A DNA stretch of 13,170 bases from Sterolibacterium sp964437515 (GTDB lineage Bacteria; Pseudomonadota; Gammaproteobacteria; Burkholderiales; Rhodocyclaceae), in NCBI GenBank assembly GCA_964437515.1, contig CAYTHB010000079.1, forward strand, positions 1 through 13,170, in the 5' to 3' direction. The notes under the pieces are model-generated. The model was not told the DNA's origin. It saw only the letters and a list, made by a program, of their open reading frames with translations, and made no database searches. Positions 1 to 6,475 of this stretch are shown in pieces. The stretch's first letter is position 1. Every line of letters begins with the position of its first letter. The position numbers and the translations under genes were made by a program.

Positions 1-14
1 GCCCCTTGAGGGGC
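1..14. other. Perfect GC-rich hairpin at the left edge
   Basis: The first 14 bases form a 5-bp GC stem (GCCCC/GGGGC) with a TTGA loop, about 70 bases past the mlaA stop on the minus strand. It could be part of a terminator or an mRNA processing hairpin, but the window ends before any U-tract could be seen. No mlaC start is visible: both ATGs on the minus strand between mlaA and the edge (at 80 and 54) run into stops within a few codons. Confidence 0.35.
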
Positions 15-85
15 GGATGGGTGGGGTGGGCGTATCGGGTAACGATTATTTCATCTTCTGTGGGTGGAGATGGCTACCATGATCG

Positions 86-1018
86 TTAATGATGTGGCAG
101 GGGGGCAGCCGTTGCCAATGTGAGCGGGTCGGTCAGCAAAGGAGTCGGTGCTGTCATGACAGTGGCCGCAGGAGTATCAACGGGCCATTCGACATATAGG
201 TTGACGGAACCCTGAACACGCACAGGTTGCGGTACGGTGGGTGTATCCGTTTTTGCCAGCAACAAGGATGTCGCTTGGGGTGGCGTGGCTTTGGTGAGAT
301 TGTCATTTTCACGCGGGGGGTCGCCGTCATAAATCTGGCTACGGCGACGTTGCAGATAGGCATCACGGATATAAGAGTAACGATCCAGTGCCGCTTCATC
401 GACGAGTTTGTCGACGGGGAGCAAGCCCGCACGATCATTGAGTGCGCGGGTGGCAATCATGACGTTACGGGCGGAGACATCGTGATAGTGCCCTACGGGG
501 TCGGCGTGCAGGTCAAGGGCGAGGCCGGTGGTGTCGCGCAGAGTGCTCGGGCCAAAAATGGGCAGTACTAAGTAAGGGCCATTGCCCATGCCCCAACGTC
601 CAAAGGTCTGGCCAAAATCTTCTTCGTGTTTTTCCAATCCGATGTCCGAGGCAAAGTCCATGATACCCAGGACGCCGACGGTAGTATTGATGGCGACACG
701 GCCGACATCACTGGCGGCTTCGGGCAGTTTGCCTTGCAAGACGTTATTCACTGCAATGAAGACATCACCGATATTGCCAAAGAAATTGGTCACACCTTTG
801 CGTACCGGTGCGGGCAGGGAAGATTCATACCCCTGAGCCACAGGTTTGATGACGGCTTTGTCGAGCCCGTCGTTGAGATCGAACATGGCGCGATTGAAGC
901 CTTCCATCGGGTCACGCGGATTGCCCGAAGTAGCGCAAGCGGTAAGTAGACTGGTCGCCAGGCTGATGGCGATAATCAATGTGTATTTGGGGCGACGAGT
1001 GTCTGGCCACGAAATCAT
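86..1018 (-). CDS. mlaA: MlaA (VacJ) outer-membrane lipoprotein of the Mla phospholipid transport system
   Basis: MlaA is the outer-membrane component that removes misplaced phospholipids from the outer leaflet and passes them to periplasmic MlaC. The chosen ATG at 1018 gives 310 residues and has a clear AGGAGG eight bases upstream. An upstream in-frame ATG at 1171 would run into mlaD and put 51 extra residues before the signal peptide. The N-terminus is a lipoprotein signal with lipobox LTAC (Cys28) and Ala at +2, fitting outer-membrane sorting. Family motifs follow: DPMEGFNRAMF (36-46), GQTFGRWG (136-143), GPYLVLPIFGPST (147-159) and a Tyr/Arg-rich YIRDAYLQRR (216-225). After about residue 236 there is a Pro/Thr/Ala-rich tail of roughly 75 residues that E. 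coli MlaA (about 250 residues) does not have. It is the fourth gene of the mla operon, 40 bases after mlaD. Confidence 0.95.
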   Translation of the reverse strand: MISWPDTRRPKYTLIIAISLATSLLTACATSGNPRDPMEGFNRAMFDLNDGLDKAVIKPVAQGYESSLPAPVRKGVTNFFGNIGDVFIAVNNVLQGKLPEAASDVGRVAINTTVGVLGIMDFASDIGLEKHEEDFGQTFGRWGMGNGPYLVLPIFGPSTLRDTTGLALDLHADPVGHYHDVSARNVMIATRALNDRAGLLPVDKLVDEAALDRYSYIRDAYLQRRRSQIYDGDPPRENDNLTKATPPQATSLLLAKTDTPTVPQPVRVQGSVNLYVEWPVDTPAATVMTAPTPLLTDPLTLATAAPLPHH

Positions 1019-1058
1019 GGGATGATCCTCCTGATGTGAGGGGCGATGGGGTGCGGCA

Positions 1059-1541
1059 TCATTTGTTGCTGCTACTGTCACTGCTGCTGTCTGAGGCTTT
1101 GCTGAACATGAACTGGCTGATGAGTTTTTCCAGTACGACGGCTGACTGGGTTTTCTTGATGGTGTCGCCATCTTTCAGCATATCGGGGGAACCGCCGACT
1201 TCAAGCCCGACATACTGTTCGCCGAGCAGCCCCGAAGTATTGATGGTGGCAATGGTGTCTTTGTCAAAGTGATAACGCTGGTCGACCTGCATATCCACTA
1301 CGGCAACAAAATCCGTGGGGTCTAGCTGGATGCCTGTGACGCGGCCAATCACTACGCCTGCACTTTTGATGGCGCCGCGCACCTTTAGTCCGCCGATGTT
1401 GTCGAATCTGGCTTCCAGTCGATAAGTGGGGCCGGCGTTGGAGGAGGCGAGGTTCCCCACCTTGAGGGCGAGAAACAGCAGTGATCCAAGGCCAATTGCG
1501 ACGAAGATGCCGACCCACAGGTCGAGGGTTGTGCGGTTCAT
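1059..1541 (-). CDS. mlaD: MlaD, MCE-domain substrate-binding subunit of the Mla ABC transporter
   Basis: This inner-membrane-anchored MCE protein forms the periplasmic hexameric ring on the MlaFE transporter and handles phospholipid passed to or from MlaC. The 160-residue product has one N-terminal TM helix (about 8-28) and then an MCE domain (about 38-116), recognisable from the opening YRLEARFDNIGGLKVRGAIK and the segment INTSGLLGEQYVGLEVGG. A short helical tail (VVLEKLISQFMF) follows, and the protein ends in a Ser-rich run, DSSSDSSSNK. Its length is close to that of other short MlaD proteins. It starts six bases after the mlaE stop with only a weak ribosome-binding site, so translation is probably coupled to mlaE. 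Confidence 0.95.
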   Translation of the reverse strand: MNRTTLDLWVGIFVAIGLGSLLFLALKVGNLASSNAGPTYRLEARFDNIGGLKVRGAIKSAGVVIGRVTGIQLDPTDFVAVVDMQVDQRYHFDKDTIATINTSGLLGEQYVGLEVGGSPDMLKDGDTIKKTQSAVVLEKLISQFMFSKASDSSSDSSSNK

Positions 1542-1547
1542 TTGGGT

Positions 1548-2342
1548 TCAGGCTCCATGAAACATGAGTGCGGTCAAAACGAAATCAGCGGCCAGTACCG
1601 CCAGTGAGGAGGTGACGACGGTGCGGGTGGTTGCTGCCGAAACCCCTTCGGCGGTCGGTGCGGCATCGTAGCCTTCAAATACGGCAATCCAGCTGATGAT
1701 GGTGCCAAAGACGCAGCTTTTGATGAAGCCGTTGAGGATGTCGTCCGAGAAATCGACGGAGGCTTGCATTTGCGCCCAGAATGAACCGACATCCACGCCG
1801 ATGAGTTGTACGCCGACCAGATAGCCGCCAAAGATGCCCATCGCAGAAAACAGCGCGGCGAGCAGCGGCATGGAGATGACACCCGCCCAGTAGCGCGGCG
1901 CGACCACGCGGGCGATGGGGTTGACCGCCATCATTTCCATCGCGGAAAGTTGCTCGGTGGCTTTCATCAGGCCGATTTCGGCGGTAATTGCCGAGCCGGC
2001 GCGGCTGGCAAAAAGGAGGGCTGCCACCACGGGGCCGAGTTCGCGCACCAGCGAGAGTGCGACCAGTACGCCGAGTGCGTCGCTGGAGCCATAGCGTTGC
2101 AGGGTGTCGTAGCCTTGCAGCCCGAGCACCATGCCGACAAACAGGCCGGAGACCAGAATGATGATGAGGCTCAATACGCCGGTGAAATAAATTTCGCGGA
2201 TGGTGAGGTGAAAACGCCGCAAGGCTGTGCCGGAATACATCAGGATGGCAACGAGAAAACGCGCGGCAAAGCCGAGCCGCCAGAGTCGGCTGGTGACATT
2301 GTGGCCGAGATGCGTCAGCGCATTTTTGGGGCGCTCAAACAC
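1548..2342 (-). CDS. mlaE: MlaE, inner-membrane permease of the Mla phospholipid ABC transporter
   Basis: MlaE is the membrane subunit that pairs with the MlaF ATPase and carries the MlaD ring. The 264-residue protein begins at a GTG codon that overlaps the mlaF stop by eight bases, with AGAGGA eight bases upstream inside mlaF. Its size matches E. coli MlaE (260 residues). Visible hallmarks are an amphipathic N-terminal region, hydrophobic segments at about 52-76, 88-112, 153-181, 206-222 and 241-262, the conserved loop EIGLMKATEQLSAMEMMAVNP (122-142) and RVVAPRYWAG (145-154), and the late motif FEGYDAAPTAEGVSAATTR (222-240). These are characteristic of the MlaE/YrbE permease family. Confidence 0.96.
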   Translation of the reverse strand: MFERPKNALTHLGHNVTSRLWRLGFAARFLVAILMYSGTALRRFHLTIREIYFTGVLSLIIILVSGLFVGMVLGLQGYDTLQRYGSSDALGVLVALSLVRELGPVVAALLFASRAGSAITAEIGLMKATEQLSAMEMMAVNPIARVVAPRYWAGVISMPLLAALFSAMGIFGGYLVGVQLIGVDVGSFWAQMQASVDFSDDILNGFIKSCVFGTIISWIAVFEGYDAAPTAEGVSAATTRTVVTSSLAVLAADFVLTALMFHGA

Positions 2343-3222
2343 GTTGGCTTTCCTCTTGGCGTAGGGGCTGGTTCATGATTTCATCGGCGTAAGTGGGAGC
2401 CGGGTAATGGAAGGGGACAGGGCCATCGGCTTCGCCCCAGATGAATTGATGGACGTAGGGTGTGGTGGAGGCCTTCAACTCGTCGGGCGTGCCTTCCGCC
2501 ACGATGCGACCGGCGGAAACGAAATAAACGTAATCCACGATTTTCAGCGACTCCTGCACGTCGTGGGTGACGATGATGGAGCTGGCTCCCAGGGCATCGT
2601 TGAGGCGACGGATCAAATCTCCTACTGTCGCTAGCGAAATTGGGTCGAGACCCGCAAAGGGTTCGTCGTACATCATCAACATCGGGTCGAGCGCGATGGC
2701 ACGTGCCAAGGCTACCCGTCGTGCCATGCCGCCGGAAAGTTCGGAGGGCATCAGAGCGTGTGCGCCGCGCAGCCCGACGGAGTGCAGCTTCATCATGACG
2801 AGATCACGGATCAGATCTTCGGGTAGATCGGTATGTTCGCGGATCTGAAAGGCGACATTGTCAAATACCGACATATCGGTAAACAGCGCGCCGAACTGGA
2901 ACAGCATGCCCATGCGTCGACGTAGCGCATAGAGATGATCGGCATCGAGATCATTGACGCGCTGCCCATTCACCCACACTTCGCCCTGCGTCGGCTTGAG
3001 CTGCCCGCCGATCAGACGCAGGGTCGTGGTTTTGCCGCAGCCGCTACTGCCCATGATGGCCACCACTTTGCCGCGCGGGATGGTCATGTGGATGCCGCTC
3101 AGTACCGGGCGTTTGTCGTAGGCGAAACCCACGTCATGTAGCCTGACCAAGCAGTCATCTGTTGCAGTAGAAGGTGACAGCAAGGCCACGCAAGTATCTC
3201 GTCGAAAAAGAAAAGCGGCCAT
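2335..3222 (-). CDS. mlaF: MlaF, ATP-binding subunit of the Mla phospholipid ABC transporter
   Basis: MlaF is the cytoplasmic ATPase that powers the MlaFEDB complex. All ABC motifs are present: Walker A GSSGCGKTT (58-66), Q-loop Gln109, signature LSGGM (162-166), Walker B LMMYDEP (182-188) with catalytic Glu187, and H-loop His220. The MlaF-specific segments GALFTDMSVFDNVAF (111-125) and the C-terminal ADGPVPFHYPAPTY (265-278) separate it from other ABC ATPases. The ATG at 3222 has no clear Shine-Dalgarno. A GTG at 3189 (residue 12), preceded by GACGAG, would give an N-terminus closer to that of E. coli MlaF and may be the real start. It is the first gene of the mla operon. Confidence 0.95.
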   Translation of the reverse strand: MAAFLFRRDTCVALLSPSTATDDCLVRLHDVGFAYDKRPVLSGIHMTIPRGKVVAIMGSSGCGKTTTLRLIGGQLKPTQGEVWVNGQRVNDLDADHLYALRRRMGMLFQFGALFTDMSVFDNVAFQIREHTDLPEDLIRDLVMMKLHSVGLRGAHALMPSELSGGMARRVALARAIALDPMLMMYDEPFAGLDPISLATVGDLIRRLNDALGASSIIVTHDVQESLKIVDYVYFVSAGRIVAEGTPDELKASTTPYVHQFIWGEADGPVPFHYPAPTYADEIMNQPLRQEESQRV

Positions 3223-3326
3223 TCTACCATTGACGGGGCCAGTGCTTTATGTTTGAAGCACAAGATGGGCTATCATGCCCCCTTTTTTTGTGTGGGCATT
3301 GACATCAATATGAGGGATGGCGAGGC
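3223..3326. promoter_or_regulatory. Divergent intergenic region between mlaF and the TPR gene
   Basis: This 104-base spacer must hold the promoters of the mla operon (leftward) and the TPR gene (rightward), since both genes start outward from it. It contains a 6-bp stem hairpin, GTGCTT (3242-3247) and AAGCAC (3256-3261), and a short GGGC/GCCC repeat (3268-3281 region) followed by a T7 run. No -35/-10 pair close to consensus was found in either direction, so exact promoters are not called. Confidence 0.5.
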
Positions 3327-4322
3327 ATGAGCCTTTTGATGGACGAACTGAAAAAGGCCGAACGCTCACAGCGCACTATCGCCGCTGGGCTGGATGCCGA
3401 GGTTCAGTCCGCGACTCAGACCCCGACACCGCCTGTCGCATTGTCACCATCGCTCAGGCCAGCGCAGCGGGTTTTCATGCGACTGACGACCGTGGGCTCA
3501 TGCGTGAAGCAGGCAGCAGTGCATGGCTGGCGCTGGATGATGGGCAGGCTTGTTGTCATGCCCCGTTTCATTCTTGAAGCGAGCTGTGCACCCTCCAGGG
3601 GGCGCGTCATCGTGGTAGTGGTGACGATGCTGTTGGGTGTCATCGCCGCCATCAGTGTGTGGGCACTGCATGGAAAGCATACAGGCCTGTTGTCATCGGA
3701 CCTTGAAAAGCAAGAGGCAATGGTGACAGTGTCAGTACCTGCGACGCCACCGCCTTCATTACAGCGGGCAGAGGCGGCATTGAAGGCCGGCAAGACGGAG
3801 CAGGCGCGAGCCGAATATCAGCGGCTCTTGTCAGCGCAACCCGATCATCTTGAAGCATTGCGTGGTCTGGCAACGATTAGCCAGCAGGCAGGACAGCATG
3901 AGGTGGCTTCCGGATACTATCAGCGCATTCTGCGGATTGCGCCCCAGGATGTTCAGGCACAGTTGGCCTGGGCAAGCGTGCAATCACAAAGTGATCCCTC
4001 TGGGGCAGAAAAACGATTGAAAGCCCTGATTGCCAGCCAGCCACGACTGGCTAGTGCGCATGATGCCTTGGGCAAGCTCTATGTCGGTCAGGAACGGTGG
4101 AGTGAGGCGCAAGCGGCTTTTTTACAGGCGTATCGCATCGAGCCGGATAAGCCCGACATTCTTTACAGTCTGGCGATCAGCTACGATCATCTCCAGCAGG
4201 TGCGGCAGGCATTGATGTTTTACCGCTTGGCTCAAAAAGCCGCGACAACGCACGCTGCCAGTTTCGATCGAAATCGAATGAATACGCGTATTGAAATGCT
4301 GATGGCCTTGCTGGAGCCATAA
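3327..4322 (+). CDS. Membrane-anchored TPR protein, MshN/GspB-like pilus or secretion accessory
   Basis: The 331-residue product is predicted to have a cytoplasmic N-terminus, one TM helix (about 93-114) and a periplasmic C-terminal domain of TPR-like helical repeats (about 143-307). Recognisable repeat units include AEYQRLLSAQPDHLEALRG, YYQRILRIAPQDVQAQLAW and AQAAFLQAYRIEPDKPDILY. The opening MSLLMDELKKAERSQ resembles the short helical N-terminus of GspB/ExeB- and MshN-type proteins found beside type II secretion and MSHA pilus genes. No catalytic motif is seen. It is the only plus-strand gene here and converges on the putative major pilin, which fits a pilus accessory role, perhaps as a scaffold for the secretin or ATPase complex. 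That role is inferred from domain layout and neighbours. A GAGGG lies about ten bases before the ATG. Confidence 0.75.
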   Translation: MSLLMDELKKAERSQRTIAAGLDAEVQSATQTPTPPVALSPSLRPAQRVFMRLTTVGSCVKQAAVHGWRWMMGRLVVMPRFILEASCAPSRGRVIVVVVTMLLGVIAAISVWALHGKHTGLLSSDLEKQEAMVTVSVPATPPPSLQRAEAALKAGKTEQARAEYQRLLSAQPDHLEALRGLATISQQAGQHEVASGYYQRILRIAPQDVQAQLAWASVQSQSDPSGAEKRLKALIASQPRLASAHDALGKLYVGQERWSEAQAAFLQAYRIEPDKPDILYSLAISYDHLQQVRQALMFYRLAQKAATTHAASFDRNRMNTRIEMLMALLEP

Positions 4323-4347
4323 AAAAGCCCGCCAAAGTCTGGCGGGC
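4321..4347 (-). terminator. Intrinsic terminator of the prepilin gene
   Basis: A 7-bp GC-rich stem, GCCCGCC (4327-4333) and GGCGGGC (4341-4347), has a 7-base loop. Read on the minus strand it is followed directly by six T residues (4326-4321), the standard rho-independent layout. It sits 23 bases after the prepilin stop codon. Its U-tract overlaps the stop codon of the convergent TPR gene. Read on the plus strand there is no good T-run after the stem, so termination of the TPR transcript here would be weaker. Confidence 0.85.
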
Positions 4348-4370
4348 TGTGGAAATTTACAATGAATGTA

Positions 4371-5066
4371 TTACAGCGAGCGGCAGAGCGTGTAGGTCTG
4401 TGCATCGCTGTAGGTTGCAGCTGTCGCATTAGCAGGGACGATATTGCTTGCTCCCTGCGTGGCACGAGCGCTCCCGGCATTGGCGATACCGTCATCCAGT
4501 TGAGTGTCGATCTGGCGGGCTGCCTTGCCAGGGATGCTGCCGATACACACTACGAGACCTGTTGGAGCACCCGTGACAGGCGTTGTATTGTTGAAGACGC
4601 CCGTCAATCCATTGAAGGCATTACCAGGAAGTGCTGCGGCTCCGGTATCCGTCTGATTGCCGTTGATGAACCCGGCAGCCTTGAGATGCTGCCAGAAGCC
4701 TAGGTTTTCAGCGGCGGTGGCTAGGAATGTGTCTGCGGCAGTCGCTCCTGTCAATACGCCATCCGTGTTGCCATATACGGTCACGGTTGTCCAGCTGCCA
4801 CCGCGACCGGTCAATGCGGTCAACGCCACACCACCGTCATCACCAGGAATGCGACGGAAACGATCCACATAGCTGTTATAGGCGGAGGAAATACCGTTCA
4901 TGTCGGCAACGGCTTTTTTAACTTTGGCGTTATCGATCATTTCCTGACCTTTTAGCACACCGCCGAGCAGCAGGCCGATGATGACCAGTACGATGGCGAT
5001 TTCAACGAGGGTGAAGCCGGATTGACGGTGAGGGAGGGGGGTGGGGCGAGGTGAGCGGGTGGACAT
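4371..5066 (-). CDS. Type IV prepilin, candidate major pilin
   Basis: The 231-residue product has a class III (prepilin peptidase) signal: a 17-residue basic leader ending in Gly17, then Phe18 with TLVE and Glu22 at mature +5, and a long hydrophobic helix (18-40). The motif YVDRFRRIPGDD (66-77) after the helix resembles other MSHA/type IV pilins. The C-terminal half is rich in Gly, Ala, Thr and Asn. Cys174 and Cys228 could form the D-loop disulfide typical of type IV pilins. A GGAG precedes the ATG. Unlike the pilus genes to its right it has its own 191-base upstream region and a strong terminator, which suggests independent and possibly high expression. I therefore favour it as the main structural subunit; a minor pilin remains possible. 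Confidence 0.85.
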   Translation of the reverse strand: MSTRSPRPTPLPHRQSGFTLVEIAIVLVIIGLLLGGVLKGQEMIDNAKVKKAVADMNGISSAYNSYVDRFRRIPGDDGGVALTALTGRGGSWTTVTVYGNTDGVLTGATAADTFLATAAENLGFWQHLKAAGFINGNQTDTGAAALPGNAFNGLTGVFNNTTPVTGAPTGLVVCIGSIPGKAARQIDTQLDDGIANAGSARATQGASNIVPANATAATYSDAQTYTLCRSL

Positions 5067-5257
5067 GGTGATCTCCAGAACGATAATGAAAAAACCGTAA
5101 AAACAGCTTCAGGATTCAAGCTTCTGCTACAGGATTTCAGTATTCATGAGCTCGATTAGGTCGTGGAGTCAGATTTTTTTACAGGGCGGAGCTTCTTGTT
5201 GTTTTTTGTGTGATTTGTCACGAAGTCAAGCGGTCGCGTGAAGGTGTCATTGTGAGG
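5067..5257 (-). promoter_or_regulatory. Upstream region of the prepilin gene
   Basis: These 191 bases lie between the kinase stop and the prepilin ATG and are AT-rich compared with the flanking genes. They contain the direct repeat described separately (5104-5140) and a small GTGA/TCAC inverted repeat (5210-5221). I looked for sigma-70 and sigma-54 promoters on the minus strand. Only poor matches were seen (for example TTGACT at 5231-5226 without a good -10), and no GG-N10-GC sigma-54 core. Confidence 0.5.
5104..5140. repeat. Two direct repeats 20 bp apart upstream of the prepilin, possible operator
   Basis: The 17-base units at 5104-5120 and 5124-5140 match at 13 of 17 positions, with the core GCTWCAGGATT (5106-5116 and 5126-5136) matching at 10 of 11. 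The offset is exactly 20 bp, close to two helical turns, as expected for two protein protomers bound on one face of the DNA. The first unit also carries an inverted pair, AGCTT (5105-5109) and AAGCT (5118-5122). The near edge is 38 bases upstream of the prepilin ATG. Binding by the adjacent response regulator is a hypothesis. Confidence 0.45.
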
Positions 5258-6475
5258 TTATGACTTTGAACCCATTGGATCAGGCGGGGTTTGTCTTGCG
5301 ACAGGTAAGCGCAAGGTAAATCGAATGTTGTTATGTCTGCTGACATCGGCTATTTCGGCCTGTGCTGTCAGGCTGCCTCCGCCTTCCATCACACTTTTTC
5401 TTGCCTGATAAAGTCCGAGCCCCAAGCCACCGGGGCGGCCGCTCGTAAAGGGTTCAAAGAGTTTTTCGGCAGTCATCGAAGGCGTCTGTTCCGGGCAGGG
5501 GCAATGAAACTGGATTTCGCACAGGGTTTGAGGGGCGATTTCCAGCGTGCTGATTTGTATCGAGGGTTGTACGGTGGGTGTGTTCCGCCAGAGCGTTGCC
5601 ATATTGGAAAACAGGTTGTCGAGTGCGCGGTTCAGTAGGTTTGGTGCAATCCAGATCTGTGCGTCGCCCTCGATGAGGGGCGCGATACCGGCCATTTGTG
5701 CGGCTTGGGTCATGGCCTGACGTATGTCGATGCTCATCGGGGATTCGGGGGGCACATGCTGACCCAGTGCTGTCATGAGACGTGCGGCACGTTCGTGTGC
5801 CAGGGGGGCGTTGGCATGCAGACGATGGGCGGCATCGAGCAGGCTTTCTGGGGTGCTGGCTTCCGTAAAATCGGCACTGACCCAAGTGACCCATTGGGCA
5901 AGATTGCGCATGTCGTGCTGAAGGTAAAGCGAGAGGCTGGCGCGGGCGGCGAGTGCTGCGGAGAGTGCTTCGGTGCGGGCACGCATCCGGGACTCCAGCA
6001 GCAGAGCAAAAACTCGAGCCAGTTGCTCGGCCAGGATATGGGATTCGCTGCCGGGTGCGGCGTGAGTGAGTTCCAGTTGCAGATAGGCATCGTCTCCGGC
6101 ATGAATGGGGATGTGTAGTGAGGGTGATGGCGATGGATGCGGGATACGGATGGAGCGGATAAAAGGATTGGAGAGTATGGATCGTGTGGTGCGTATGGCA
6201 TGAATTGAGCGCAGGCCACATTCACCTGTGACAGGCTGTCCAAACCAGTGCCCCTGCCATGACAGGTGTTTCCATTGACTATCCAGCAGCAAAGGCCATG
6301 CGGCGGCGGGTAGCTCAAGGGGCTCGATCTCTCGATGGGCGAGCGCGAGCAGTTTTTTGAGGCGGTGGAGATGGCGACGTGCGCGCCAGTTGAGGGTGAG
6401 ACTGGTGAGCAGCAGCAACAATCCGGCGGCAACAAGGATGTCGGGCAGATCAGACAGCAGGTCGTTGTATGCCAT
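5258..6475 (-). CDS. Membrane-bound sensor histidine kinase, PrsK-like, with degenerate G1 box
   Basis: The 405-residue product has one N-terminal TM helix (about 11-29), a region with no recognised domain (about 40-165), a dimerisation/phosphoacceptor helix with H-box LQHDMRN (His187), and a HATPase_c-like domain (about 270-392). In the latter, the N-box ALDNLFSNM (284-292, Asn287 and Asn291), the F-box LFEPF (339-343) and G2 box GGLGLGL (349-355) are clear. The G1 box, normally Asp-x-Gly-x-Gly before the F-box, reads FHCPCPEQ (323-330) and lacks the adenine-binding Asp. The His-Asp-Met-Arg-Asn H-box is like that of PrsK-type kinases (HD[LM]KN). It starts inside the regulator gene (26-base overlap), so the two are a co-translated pair. 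Its partner is presumably the regulator just upstream. Whether it still binds ATP is uncertain. Confidence 0.8.
   Translation of the reverse strand: MAYNDLLSDLPDILVAAGLLLLLTSLTLNWRARRHLHRLKKLLALAHREIEPLELPAAAWPLLLDSQWKHLSWQGHWFGQPVTGECGLRSIHAIRTTRSILSNPFIRSIRIPHPSPSPSLHIPIHAGDDAYLQLELTHAAPGSESHILAEQLARVFALLLESRMRARTEALSAALAARASLSLYLQHDMRNLAQWVTWVSADFTEASTPESLLDAAHRLHANAPLAHERAARLMTALGQHVPPESPMSIDIRQAMTQAAQMAGIAPLIEGDAQIWIAPNLLNRALDNLFSNMATLWRNTPTVQPSIQISTLEIAPQTLCEIQFHCPCPEQTPSMTAEKLFEPFTSGRPGGLGLGLYQARKSVMEGGGSLTAQAEIADVSRHNNIRFTLRLPVARQTPPDPMGSKS

Noticed and set aside
1019..1171. Upstream in-frame ATG that would lengthen MlaA by 51 residues
   Set aside because: It overlaps mlaD, puts a long polar segment before the lipoprotein signal, and lacks the strong AGGAGG found before the ATG at 1018.
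1806..2378. 190-codon open frame on the plus strand opposite mlaE and the end of mlaF
   Set aside because: The translation is polar, rich in His, Gln and Ala with no domain, and lies wholly opposite genes with clear family motifs; it is a codon-bias shadow.
3264..3288. GGGC/GCCC repeat followed by a T-run before the TPR gene, read as a terminator
   Set aside because: The stem is only four base pairs and no plus-strand gene lies upstream to be terminated; it is more likely part of the divergent promoter region.
5208..5223. CRP-like site (TGTGA and TCAC) in the prepilin upstream region
   Set aside because: The half-sites are separated by four bases instead of the six needed for a CRP dimer, and one half is imperfect; it may be a chance inverted repeat.
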